Part shown: positions 40,494 through 49,124 of the stretch, one piece after another
Position numbering within the stretch: position 1 is the stretch's first letter
How the letters are laid out: each line of letters starts with the position of its first letter
Assembly: GCA_002049455.2 (NCBI GenBank)
Contig: KV919116.1
Span: 1-64,000 of the forward strand
Direction: 5' to 3'
Source of the DNA: Porphyra umbilicalis
Lineage: Eukaryota; Rhodophyta; Bangiophyceae; Bangiales; Bangiaceae
DNA: 64,000 nucleotides
Notes under the pieces: model-generated
What the model was told of the DNA's origin: nothing
The model's input: the letters and a program-made list of their open reading frames with translations, nothing else
Database searches by the model: none
Made by a program: the position numbers and the translations under genes

Positions 40494-42659
40494 ATGGTGC
40501 GCGACACCGTCGTCGGCACTTGCATTATCCGACGGTTCGTCTCGACGCCATCGGCTTGGAGATGGCTAGTTGCCGACGTGGGCAAGGTTCTCTTGGACGT
40601 GGTTCATTTTGTACCCTCACCTGGTGCAGGTGGCCCGTCGCGCGCGGCTCCTCTTCTTCTTTCCGGTCGGGCGCCGGCGGCCGCCGCGACCATGAGCGGG
40701 TCGCGTGCGTCGCGCAGTCGGGCACCGGGTCCCCACGCACTGGGTGCGCGGCCGATGCTCCCTGCTAAGCGCTCCGCGGCTGTGTCCGTGAGTAGCGACG
40801 ACTCGACGTCCGCCTCGGACGACGACGTTGTCGAGCTCGACTGCTCGGCCGCCGCCCATGTGCCTCGCCCCATGACGCCCGGCTCCGGGGTGCGGTCTTC
40901 CTCCCGCGACGGCTTGCCCAAGCCGTTCAAGCCAGTGCCCGTGTGCAGACCGGCTCCGTTGCAGTGGCGCGCACTTCCACACAATGCGGCTCGTAGCAAT
41001 ACGAGCGCTTTCTCTTTAGCAAGGACGGAGGGCTCGTCATCGTCGGGCGAGCACTCGCGGATTTCAGGGCTGGCCGACGTGCTGGACGCCCTCCCTTTCC
41101 CAGCGGCTCCAAGGGCCGCAGGTGGTGCCGGCGGCTCGCGCGCGTGTGACCGCGCCAGCGGCGTTGTGGGATTACCAGGCCGTCGCGCACACGGTGGAGC
41201 TCGACCTCGTGGCAGTGCCGCTCACTCGGCATGTGCTCCTTCTGAACCACCTACAATTGGTCATCTGGCGGCCAGCGGCCGGTGGGGCGACGTGTGCGAG
41301 CAGCTATTTGCCCGCATCAACAGCGCCTTTGTGTCTGGCGGTCCGGGTGCGGGTAAGTCGACTCTGCTGCGGCGGCTACGCTCCTTCCTGGTTGAGCGCT
41401 ACGGGTCGGAGGGCGAGGTCGTTGTTGTGGCCCCCACCGGTACGTCCGCCAAGACGGCGGGCGGCATGACGTACCATTCCTTTTTTGGGTTTGGCCGTGA
41501 GTACGTGCCGCTGCGAGCGAATCCGAGGGAGGAAGCGGAACGCCTGCTGGCGACCGACCGCTACGGGCCTATCAAGCTTCGTCTGCGGCAGGTGCGCGCG
41601 CTGCTGCTGGACGAGATCTCCCTCGTGTCTGCCGCCAACTTCAGCGTCATGTTTGAGCTGCTCTCCGTCGTCCATTCGGACGCCCGGCCGTGCCTATGGT
41701 TTGCGTTCGGAGACTTTCTTCAACTCGGACCGGTCAAGGGCAAGATGGCCTACATGGCGCCATGCTGGAAGGTCCTGTTTGGCGACTGTTTTTTGGAGTT
41801 GACGGGCACCTTCCGGCAGCGCGACCCCGGCTTCATTCGCGCCATCCGAGACGCCAGGGTTGGCAACTGCTCCGCCGCGGTGCAGGAGCTGGTCGACGAC
41901 TGCCGGGTGGAGGATAGTGCGTATGACAAAATCAAGACCACCATCCTGCACCTGACCCCGCGGCTTAAGACCGTCATCCAGCACAACCGGGACTGCCTGG
42001 CCCGCCTGGCACCGGATGTGGCGCCCAAGGTCTTCACCGCAGTGGACACCGTGCAGCTGGACCCCGACAGGGACATGTCGCGCACGACGCCCCGGCTGGA
42101 GAGCGTGAGTGCCAAGTCGAGGGCAGCTGCACTGGCCGACTGCGTCGCCTCGCCCTCGTTGGCGCACTGCCTCCACGCGCAAGTGATGGTGATCACCAAC
42201 CGCAAGAAGGACTTGGGTGTCTGCCACGGGAGCATCCGCTGCATTGTGGCCTACGACGAGACGGACGGGAGCCCCATCGTGCGTTTGGAGAACCACGTGC
42301 TGCCGGCGGGCATTGAGCGCGGCTGCTGGGGGTTGCATGACGTTGGGGACACGTGGATCGAGGTGGCCTGCCCCCCCATCGACTTCACCGCGCGCGTCCT
42401 CGCGGCGCCGGGTGTTTTGGCGGTGCGCACGCAAGTGCCGCTGGTGCTGGGGTGGGCCAGCACGATACACATGTCCCAGAGTTTGAGTATCTCCGAGGCG
42501 GTATTGGACTTGGCCGAGTGCTTCGAGGCAGGCATGGTCCACACCGCGCTGAGCCGTGTCCCGGACAAGGCGCGCTTGCACATCAAGTCATTTGCGGCGA
42601 GCCGTTTGTTTGCCGACCAGAGGGCTTTGAAGTTTTATATGGAGTGGCGACGCCTGTAG
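40494..42659 (+). CDS. Pif1-like SF1B DNA helicase carried by the KDZ element
   Basis: This 721-aa protein should unwind DNA 5'-3' in an ATP-dependent way. All core motifs are visible: Walker A GGPGAGKST (K288), motif Ia VVVAPTGTSAKTAGGMTYHS, Walker B LLLDEISLV (D373-E374), motif III WFAFGDFLQLGPV, motif IV-like LTGTFRQRDP, motif V LGWASTIHMSQSLSISEAVL and motif VI VHTALSRVPDKARL (R688). The N-terminal 270 residues are Ser/Ala/Pro-rich with an acidic patch. ATG 40494 is the first in frame. ATG 40692 (MSGSRASRSR) is an alternative, and an intron ending near 40630 (CCTGGTGCAG) is possible. No Rep/HUH domain is fused, so this is not a Helitron RepHel. It ends 68 bp from the convergent 974-aa gene. 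Confidence 0.85.
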   Translation: MVRDTVVGTCIIRRFVSTPSAWRWLVADVGKVLLDVVHFVPSPGAGGPSRAAPLLLSGRAPAAAATMSGSRASRSRAPGPHALGARPMLPAKRSAAVSVSSDDSTSASDDDVVELDCSAAAHVPRPMTPGSGVRSSSRDGLPKPFKPVPVCRPAPLQWRALPHNAARSNTSAFSLARTEGSSSSGEHSRISGLADVLDALPFPAAPRAAGGAGGSRACDRASGVVGLPGRRAHGGARPRGSAAHSACAPSEPPTIGHLAASGRWGDVCEQLFARINSAFVSGGPGAGKSTLLRRLRSFLVERYGSEGEVVVVAPTGTSAKTAGGMTYHSFFGFGREYVPLRANPREEAERLLATDRYGPIKLRLRQVRALLLDEISLVSAANFSVMFELLSVVHSDARPCLWFAFGDFLQLGPVKGKMAYMAPCWKVLFGDCFLELTGTFRQRDPGFIRAIRDARVGNCSAAVQELVDDCRVEDSAYDKIKTTILHLTPRLKTVIQHNRDCLARLAPDVAPKVFTAVDTVQLDPDRDMSRTTPRLESVSAKSRAAALADCVASPSLAHCLHAQVMVITNRKKDLGVCHGSIRCIVAYDETDGSPIVRLENHVLPAGIERGCWGLHDVGDTWIEVACPPIDFTARVLAAPGVLAVRTQVPLVLGWASTIHMSQSLSISEAVLDLAECFEAGMVHTALSRVPDKARLHIKSFAASRLFADQRALKFYMEWRRL

Positions 42660-42727
42660 ATCAGTGATCATGTACTGGTTGTGGTATCTTCTTTTACATT
42701 GGCTCCGACATCATTCTCTACGCCACC

Positions 42728-45652
42728 CTATGACTTGTGTCGGGAACTGAGGAGGTCCAAAACGGAAGCGTGTGCATCGGCCAAGTCGGCATTAACGCGC
42801 GCGTGTCGCAGTCTTTGCTCCTCACGGAACTCAGAGGCGCTACGCACATGGGGCAGCGCCAAGCCGAGTGCATCAGCGCCACCTTCTGAGGGAGTGCCAG
42901 TGCGTAAAGCAGACGAATTAGCAAGAGGAGGAAGCGAGTGAAAGGTATGCAAAGATGGAAAAGATTGGTCTGGGGCAGCAGCCGCTCCATTGAAGCCACC
43001 ATGTACAGCAGACGGGTTGATCGGGGCTGGTGCGCTTCGTGGTCTTGTCCCCGCGACTGCCGTGGCACCAGCCGTCGGCGGACCACTGGGAGTAGGCATG
43101 GCGCCCAATGGGGCCGGTGCGCCAGCAATACCTGCAAGAGCACCAGCAGCTTGGAGTGGTGGCACACCGGCATCGGCGCTTAACGCGGCTGTGACCGCGG
43201 GAGCAACGACGAGCCGGACCAAGCCAGGATGACCACAGACTTCGGCGCCTGCGGCTGCTGCATTAGACACGCCGACGCCGCCATGTGTCGGTGCACCGCC
43301 GCCAGCGCCACTGGAAGACGCGCCAGCAGCTCCAGTCCCCGCGGCGGCACCGGCGCTGGCCGGCGCAGGCCTCTTGCTTCTTTTCACCACAGCACCCTTG
43401 GAGGAAGCTGCTCGCGCCCGCTTGTCAATGGGACGGGGTGGAAGAGCTCCCGCCGCTTGTGCCCTTGAGCGAGCCGGGGGGCGCCGTGATGATCTTGACA
43501 AAGTAGCCGTGGAGGTGCCCGACGGTGGTGCAGCAGCCCGCACAGAGGCAGACCCCCCTGCACTTGACGAAGGTGCCACAGCCGGGGACGTCGACGCTCC
43601 CCTTGGCGTGGCGTGGGTGTACGCTTTGGCGTTGCGGGCGCGTACGCGCGCGGCACGATTGTTCTTCTTGATGGCCGTATCCTCGTTGTCCAGCGCCACC
43701 TCCATCTCGGCGTACTGCTGCGAAAGGTCCACAGGCTGGTCGTTGGGGGGGGCAGGATTGGTTTGGGAGAGCGATTGAGAAGCATGAAGGTCGGAAGAAG
43801 CTCCAGGAGGACAGTCGGGTGCCACGGGAGCTGATATTCCCGACGTGTTGAACTCGTGGCATGAAGCCGACAACAAAGACGCGTGCTTGGGGACGGTAGC
43901 GCGGCCCGCAGAAGCGAGCTGCGCGAGCGTCGTCCCGAAGTCCTCCTCCTTGGTCGCCAGCAACAGCATGCACGCCACCACGACGGGGAGCCGCATCGGC
44001 GCCCTGCCCCAGATCCGCGGCACCATCTCAAAGGGGACAAGGGCGTTCTTGGGGAAAAAGCGGGCTGACCGGACGGACAGGCCCGCAATGGTGTCGTTGA
44101 TTCCCTTCATGTCTACCAAGATGACCCACCGGGAGGCGACGCATTGCCGATGGCGGTTGAACGTGTGCGCCACAGTGCCGGCCGGCGGAACGGAGTTGGC
44201 GTTTGGAAGGCCATCCGGGGCGCGCCACTGGGGCCACCACCCATCCGTCCGCAAGCCGAGAGCCATCCGGTCGCCCCTGATGCCCTTCGGAAACAGCTTG
44301 CCGTTCGACTTGAGGGCCGGGCGTGAAGACGAGCGGCCGAGCACGAGCACGCTGTCGTCGAGTAGCTGGCGTAGCACAGCCATGCCATCAATGCGGTCTT
44401 GGAGACCCGTCAACACGGCCTTGACAGTCTCCAATGCAAAGCTTGTCGGCACGACGGTAGGCTGCCGGTCGTGGATGACGTGGGGGGGGGAGGCCGAGCT
44501 TCCTCCGTCGTCCTCCTCCTCCTCGTCTGCGTCAATACTGCCCTCCATCGATGGCGCCGCGCCCGCGGGTGCTGCGCCGCCACGAGCGCCGATCTCAGCA
44601 TCTGCTGCAGCACCGCTCTTGTCTTGCGGAAAGTTGGCAAGGGGGTTGGCACCGTCCAGCTGGAACTCAATCCCCCCCGTAGGTAGCGGCGTTTCTTGAC
44701 CCTCCGCTGCACCTGCAGCTTCGGCTGCTGGTGCCCCATCGGTCGCGGTCGTGGCATTGACCGACGTCACCACCGATGCCGACGGCCCGCCGGACCGACC
44801 ACCAGCATTGGCGGCGCCGAGCGCAAACGGCGGAGAAAGATTGGGGAAAGACATTCCCCCCTCGGGAAGGGCGCTCTCTTCCCCCTCCTCCTCCCGTTGC
44901 ATGGGCTCATCAATCGGGGGGAGCCCGTCCTTGTCGTCGCCCGTCGCGTCCACTCCCGCGACACCGCCCGCACCCGCGCCTGCGCTCGCGCCCGCGCCCG
45001 CGCCCGCGCCCGCGCTGGTGCCCCCACCCATCGGCGTCACGTCGACGCCGCCCCGTGGAAGCACCACGATCTCGTCCCCGTCCGTGGTTTGGTCGGCCGT
45101 CGTTTGCACGTTGCCCAATAAAATGGCGTTGGCCTCGGCCAAGGCGTCCACCTCCATATGGCGGTAGGCAAAGGACAAACCGACGTTAACGATACGCTCG
45201 GCGTGGGCGTTGCTGTCGGAGAAGAAGCCAAGGCGGTCCACCACGCGAATCCAGCGGTGCGTGGGCGCCTCCCGGGGGTTGTCCGACACCTGCATACGGC
45301 TGACCGCAGAGTGCAGTGACGCGCCGTGTGGTGCCAGGTGGGAGTCGAGCTTGGAGGACGCCTCAAACACGTTGCGCAGCAGCGCCGCCAGGAAGACTGT
45401 CTGCTTGTCGTCCGAGATCCCGAGGTTCTCAAAGAAGCTCACGTAAAGCCGGCGCTCGGCCTTGCTCATCTCCGGCTCCTCGGGCACAATCGGCACCCGC
45501 TGGCCCGTCGTGCCCGGCCTCGGTTCCCCCGGCGCACTTGGTCCCGGCTCCGCCACCGCGCTTGGCCCTGGCTCTCCGAGCGTGCTCATCTCCGCCTCCG
45601 CGACCAGGCTCCGCTGCGGCTCCGCGGCCGTGATCGGCTGCGGCCCGGTCAT
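42728..45652 (-). CDS. 974-aa protein of unknown function in the KDZ element
   Basis: The start is ATG 45652 (MTGPQPITAAEPQ). I recognise no family. An N-terminal globular block, about residues 60-185, reads AERRLYVSFFENLGISDDKQ, HRWIRVVDRLGFFSDSNAHA and ERIVNVGLSFAYRHMEVDAL. A long Gly/Ala- and Asp/Glu-rich linker follows. A second globular block, about residues 390-580, contains FALETVKAVLTGLQDRIDGM, GDRMALGLRTDGWWPQW, HRQCVASRWVILVDMKGIND and RLPVVVACMLLLATKEEDF. The C-terminal part is basic and Ala/Pro/Ser-rich, then a helical tail (REEQRLRHARVNADLADAHA). It is tail-to-tail with the helicase, 68 bp apart. It is intact and inside the element's terminal repeats, so an accessory role in DNA binding or transposition is inferred. 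Confidence 0.6.
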   Translation of the reverse strand: MTGPQPITAAEPQRSLVAEAEMSTLGEPGPSAVAEPGPSAPGEPRPGTTGQRVPIVPEEPEMSKAERRLYVSFFENLGISDDKQTVFLAALLRNVFEASSKLDSHLAPHGASLHSAVSRMQVSDNPREAPTHRWIRVVDRLGFFSDSNAHAERIVNVGLSFAYRHMEVDALAEANAILLGNVQTTADQTTDGDEIVVLPRGGVDVTPMGGGTSAGAGAGAGASAGAGAGGVAGVDATGDDKDGLPPIDEPMQREEEGEESALPEGGMSFPNLSPPFALGAANAGGRSGGPSASVVTSVNATTATDGAPAAEAAGAAEGQETPLPTGGIEFQLDGANPLANFPQDKSGAAADAEIGARGGAAPAGAAPSMEGSIDADEEEEDDGGSSASPPHVIHDRQPTVVPTSFALETVKAVLTGLQDRIDGMAVLRQLLDDSVLVLGRSSSRPALKSNGKLFPKGIRGDRMALGLRTDGWWPQWRAPDGLPNANSVPPAGTVAHTFNRHRQCVASRWVILVDMKGINDTIAGLSVRSARFFPKNALVPFEMVPRIWGRAPMRLPVVVACMLLLATKEEDFGTTLAQLASAGRATVPKHASLLSASCHEFNTSGISAPVAPDCPPGASSDLHASQSLSQTNPAPPNDQPVDLSQQYAEMEVALDNEDTAIKKNNRAARVRARNAKAYTHATPRGASTSPAVAPSSSAGGSASVRAAAPPSGTSTATLSRSSRRPPARSRAQAAGALPPRPIDKRARAASSKGAVVKRSKRPAPASAGAAAGTGAAGASSSGAGGGAPTHGGVGVSNAAAAGAEVCGHPGLVRLVVAPAVTAALSADAGVPPLQAAGALAGIAGAPAPLGAMPTPSGPPTAGATAVAGTRPRSAPAPINPSAVHGGFNGAAAAPDQSFPSLHTFHSLPPLANSSALRTGTPSEGGADALGLALPHVRSASEFREEQRLRHARVNADLADAHASVLDLLSSRHKS

Positions 45653-46440
45653 CACCACTCAAGTGTAGGCCTATGCAAAAAAAATAGGCGGACAAAGACG
45701 AAAGCAAGTGTACAGTAGATGAGGACATGGCGGAGTCAGTGCCTGCAACAAGGACAAAAACATGAAACAAGAAAGAACAGGAGATGCACATAGCTGACAG
45801 GGGGAAGATGCAAAAGTGAGCATCCCAGATGGTCGACAACACGTACTTAGAAGCACGTCGACAACCGCTACCGACCCAATGATGCAGGGAACGGCGCAGG
45901 CGCCCCGCGGGGAGTACCAACCAGCATCAGCGATCCAAACCACCGGCGGAAGCGCCAGCGGTCACAATGGGTACACAGACAGGCGGCCAGCAGAGCACAC
46001 AACAATGATGCGAGTACAGCAGTGGAATAGGTGGGGGGGGGGAGGGCGGTTGACGGCGACCACGTGAGGAGCAAGCGATACGGTCGCCGGCAGCACCACG
46101 CACGCAGCCGCATGGCAGCCGACCAGTGGGGCGGGGTGGGTCGGGGGTGTCGTCGGTTGCCCGCCCGCCCCACCCCCCCCCCCACATGCCCGCCGGCCAT
46201 TCCATCGGTGGCCGAGGGCCACGACTGACGTCGGCCAGCGGCCAGATCGCACAAGCGCGCGCGACGTCGGCCGTGGTGCCGGGCCCCAATCCCCAGGGTC
46301 AGGCCGCGTCAATGATGCCTGATGGGACAGAAATCGGCGCTGAACGCAAAAAATCGCCAATCGCATTTGTCTGGGATGGGCTAATTGACCCCCCCCCCCC
46401 CCCCCCAGAGAGCCCCCCCCCCCCCCCCCCAGCAGCGAGA
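45653..46440. other. Right internal spacer of the KDZ element
   Basis: No gene is seen. Two long C runs lie at 46389-46407 and 46416-46430. The upstream region of the 974-aa gene lies here. Confidence 0.5.
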
Positions 46441-46504
46441 ACAGCATTCACAGCTGCTTTCACAGCGGCCAGCCGTGAATGCAATTTTCGGCGTTTCCTA
46501 TCTC
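46441..46504 (-). repeat. Right terminal inverted repeat of the KDZ element
   Basis: Read inward on the minus strand it has AGGAAACG, then ATTCACGG, GCTGTGAA and TGTGAATGCTGT. This is the same order as the left end, with one 1-nt gap. Confidence 0.75.
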
Positions 46505-46820
46505 GCCCACTGGGACGCCTCCATCGAGACCCCGCTCCGGTGGTGGAGTCGGGAAGTGCCGCGCGGGACGCCGCTCGTGGACGCGTGGGGGTGGCGCCCG
46601 TGGCGGCTGCCGAAACAAAGGAGATACTCTTGGCTGCGTGCGCGGCGCCAGCTACCGCTTTGTCCCCTCCACGCCCTATGTGCCGCGACAGTGTGCCACA
46701 TGCCGCTAGCTTGTGATGAAAAAAGCGCGCTCTGTGCGCTTTGGATGGGCAGTGTGTGTCACCTTTTGGACTCAGTGGTGCAACCTGGTTGCGGAATGTG
46801 AGCACTCCCGCTAGCAGCCT
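46505..46820 (+). pseudogene. Repeated gene family, copy D (3' part after the KDZ element)
   Basis: It resumes at CGCCCACTGGGACGCC and reads HWDASIETPLRWWSREVP through to CGM and a stop. This matches the C-terminal end of copy A (minus strand, 5420-5760), including about 20 bp after the stop. Together with copy C it is one gene copy split by the 14.4-kb insertion. The downstream end of the shared repeat is near 46820. Confidence 0.7.
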
Positions 46821-48540
46821 GCCAGCGCAGTGGGGCTTAGACCGTGTACCTTAGAGCAAGCCCAGCGGAGCCCGCCAACGCCATCGTCCCGATTTGGTAC
46901 ACGTCCATCTAAACGCAATTTTCGTTCGGGTCCCGATTCGGCCACACAGTGCATCGGCGAGCGGAAAGCACCCCAAACTGCGAGGGCTGACGCAGTACAG
47001 TCACATGGACACGCCTGTCACAAGGTCCTAAATACAAACCAAGTACGGAGCGGCCCCCCCTCCGCCCCCCCCAACTGCAGATTTTTGCAATGTGATCGGC
47101 GTTGTCGAATCCTACCTCGCGCGTCCCCCCCACGCCTCCGGCCGCGTCGTTGCCGCCGCCCCCCCCTCCCCCTCCGCCCACCCCTACACCCGCACCCCCG
47201 CGCGGGGCGTCGTTGCCAACCGAGGGTGCTCCCCGCTTGCCGGCAGCTGCAGCTGCCGGCCACCTGCAGGTGGCAGGCGCCGTGGCGGCGCCGTGGCGCC
47301 CGCGCGCCGCCGCTCTGCATGCCGCGCACCCTTGCTTCTCGGTCTTTCACGCCTCGGCGGCTTCCCCCCCCCCTCCCCCCCCCCCCCCCCCCCCCCCTCC
47401 GCGTCGGATCTGCCGACGCCGGGGCGGCGGCACCGTGCCATCAAGGCACGGCGGCGGGCCTTCAACGGCGCCGGGCGTGGCGGGGGTGTCAGCCCCCGGG
47501 GGCGGCGACGCGCCCGCGGGTCGGCCCCTGGCGGGCGGCGGCGGGGGGGAGGCGGGGCCTTGCACCGCCCGTGGCAGGTGGGCGAGGTAAGCCAACGCGC
47601 GCGCGCCGGCCAGTGGCGGTGGCGGCGCGCGCCGGCCAGTGGCGGTGGCGGCCCGCGGCGGTACCGCCGCCGCCGCCGCCGCCGCCGCCGCCCCCGCCGC
47701 GCAACGGCAAGTTGCTGCGAGAGGCGCGGCGCCGTCACGGGCGCGACCGGCGGCCCCGCGGGCGGCGCGCGTCCATGGGGCGCTCCCGTCCGCCGGCGGT
47801 GGCGCCGCCGCCGCCGCCGTGGCCGGCACCCCCCCCCCCCCCCCCCCCCCCTCCCCCCGCCCCCCACCAACGACCCGTGCGTCGTGGCCCGACGTCCCCG
47901 CCGGCGGCGCCTCCCCCCCGCCTCCCCCACCGACTCTGGCGCCGCGCGCGCTCGCGCGGTCTGGCGGCCGCCCGGGTGCGGGCGGGGCGGCTGCCACCCG
48001 CGGCGCCCGCCACCCGCCGCGGCGGTGGCTCCGTGTTGTCCGCGCTCGTGGCGCGGCTGAGGGGGGGGGGGGGGGGGGGGGCCCGCCGCCGCGGCGGGCG
48101 GCTGACATTGCGGCGGGGAGGCGGCGGGAGCCCGCCGCCCTGACGCTGCCGCCGTGGGCGGTGGGTGGGGGGATGCGCGCGCGCGCGTGCGCGCGGTGAC
48201 GTGGGCGCGCCGACCCGCCGGCGCGGCAGTGCGGGCCGGCGGGTGCGCCGCGTCGCGGCGGCGTTGGGCCGCGCCGGCCGTCGGGCGCGCCGCGCCCCCC
48301 GCGGTGGGCGGTGCCCGCCGCGTCGGTGGCGGCGCGCGCCCCATGAGCGCCGCCGTCCGCCGCTGTGCCGCGTTTCGCGGTGCCGCGTGGGCGGCGGCGC
48401 CGCGGCTCCCCCCCGCCCGCACGTGGGGGGGGGGTGCGTCGCCGACCGGCGGGTGGCAGTCGCCGCGCCCCACCGCCAGCACCCTGTTGGCGGTGACGGG
48501 GATGGGGTGGCGGGGGGCGGGCGCCTCATGGGCACTGGCA

Positions 48541-48573
<33 letters not shown>

Positions 48574-49017
48574 GGACGGACGGACGGACAAACAGACGGG
48601 CGGGCAAGACGGGCGGGACGCGGGCAGGGGGGGTCCCCCTGGGGACCCCGCCCCGCCCCACCCCGCCGCGAGGCGGCGCGCCCCCATTGGGGGCGCGCCC
48701 TGTGTATCAGCGCCGCGGGCGGGCGGTGGGGCGCGGCGGGTGGGGCGCCCCCGTGGCGCGGACCCCCCGCGCACCGGCGGGGGGCCGCGCTCGACCGTTT
48801 GGTCGCGGTGTGCGGCCGCCACGGTCGTTGCTGGCTGACGCTGCTGCGGGCGCAAGTGGGGCGGGGGGGCGACGCCTGACGGAAGGGGCTGTCATGCCAC
48901 CACCGTGCGCGCCGCGTCGGCCGCGTTTTGCGGTTCGGCTGCCGTTTCTCCCCACCGCCGCCGCCTCGGCGGCCGCCGGGTTTGACGGCGGCGGCGACCA
49001 CCCCCGACGGGCGGCGG
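46821..49017. other. GC-rich low-complexity stretch, no assignable gene
   Basis: An intact copy of repeat R lies at 46956-47058. From 47100 on, long C or G runs (47365-47400, 47830-47860, 48061-48080, 48540-48570) and CCGCCG arrays create overlapping frames on both strands, none with a recognisable motif. Confidence 0.5.
46956..47058 (+). repeat. Dispersed repeat R, uninterrupted copy
   Basis: It contains in one piece the two halves found at 26060-26103 and 29066-29140. It therefore serves as the empty site that defines element Y. Confidence 0.85.
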
Positions 49018-49023
49018 TATATA
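49018..49023 (+). promoter_or_regulatory. TATA box of the large malectin/propeller gene
   Basis: TATATA, in GGTATATAGC, lies 107 bp upstream of ATG 49125, in otherwise GC-only sequence. Confidence 0.6.
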
Positions 49024-49124
49024 GCGGCACGGCGGGCGCCCGCCGTCCCCGCCCGCTCCCGCCCCTGCCATCAGCCCCGTGTGTCTGACGGCAACGGCGG
49101 GTACCGACGCGGCTGGTGGCGACA

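Larger units (their letters stand above)
32115..46504. mobile_element. Complete 14.4-kb KDZ-type DNA transposon
   Basis: Boundaries come from the empty site. Copy A of the host repeat reads through CGCCCACTG uninterrupted, whereas here that word occurs at 32106-32114 and again at 46504-46512. The duplication is 8 or 9 bp, depending on which terminal base belongs to the element. The ends are imperfect inverted repeats of about 65 bp. Contents in order are the left repeat, five ~172-bp tandem units, the SWIM-KDZ-Ulp1 gene (+), a 1.9-kb stretch with a decayed minus-strand frame, a Pif1-like helicase gene (+), a 974-aa unknown gene (-), spacer, and the right repeat. All three large frames are intact, which argues for a recent insertion. 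An 8-bp duplication is what I recall for Zisupton elements. Confidence 0.85.

Noticed and set aside
40494-42659. Helitron
   Set aside because: The helicase has no fused Rep/HUH domain, and it lies between KDZ terminal inverted repeats with a target duplication, which Helitrons do not make.
47184-49001. 605-codon minus-strand frame and its plus-strand overlaps
   Set aside because: Composition is pure Arg/Pro/Ala/Gly low complexity with homopolymers, with no recognisable domain or start context.
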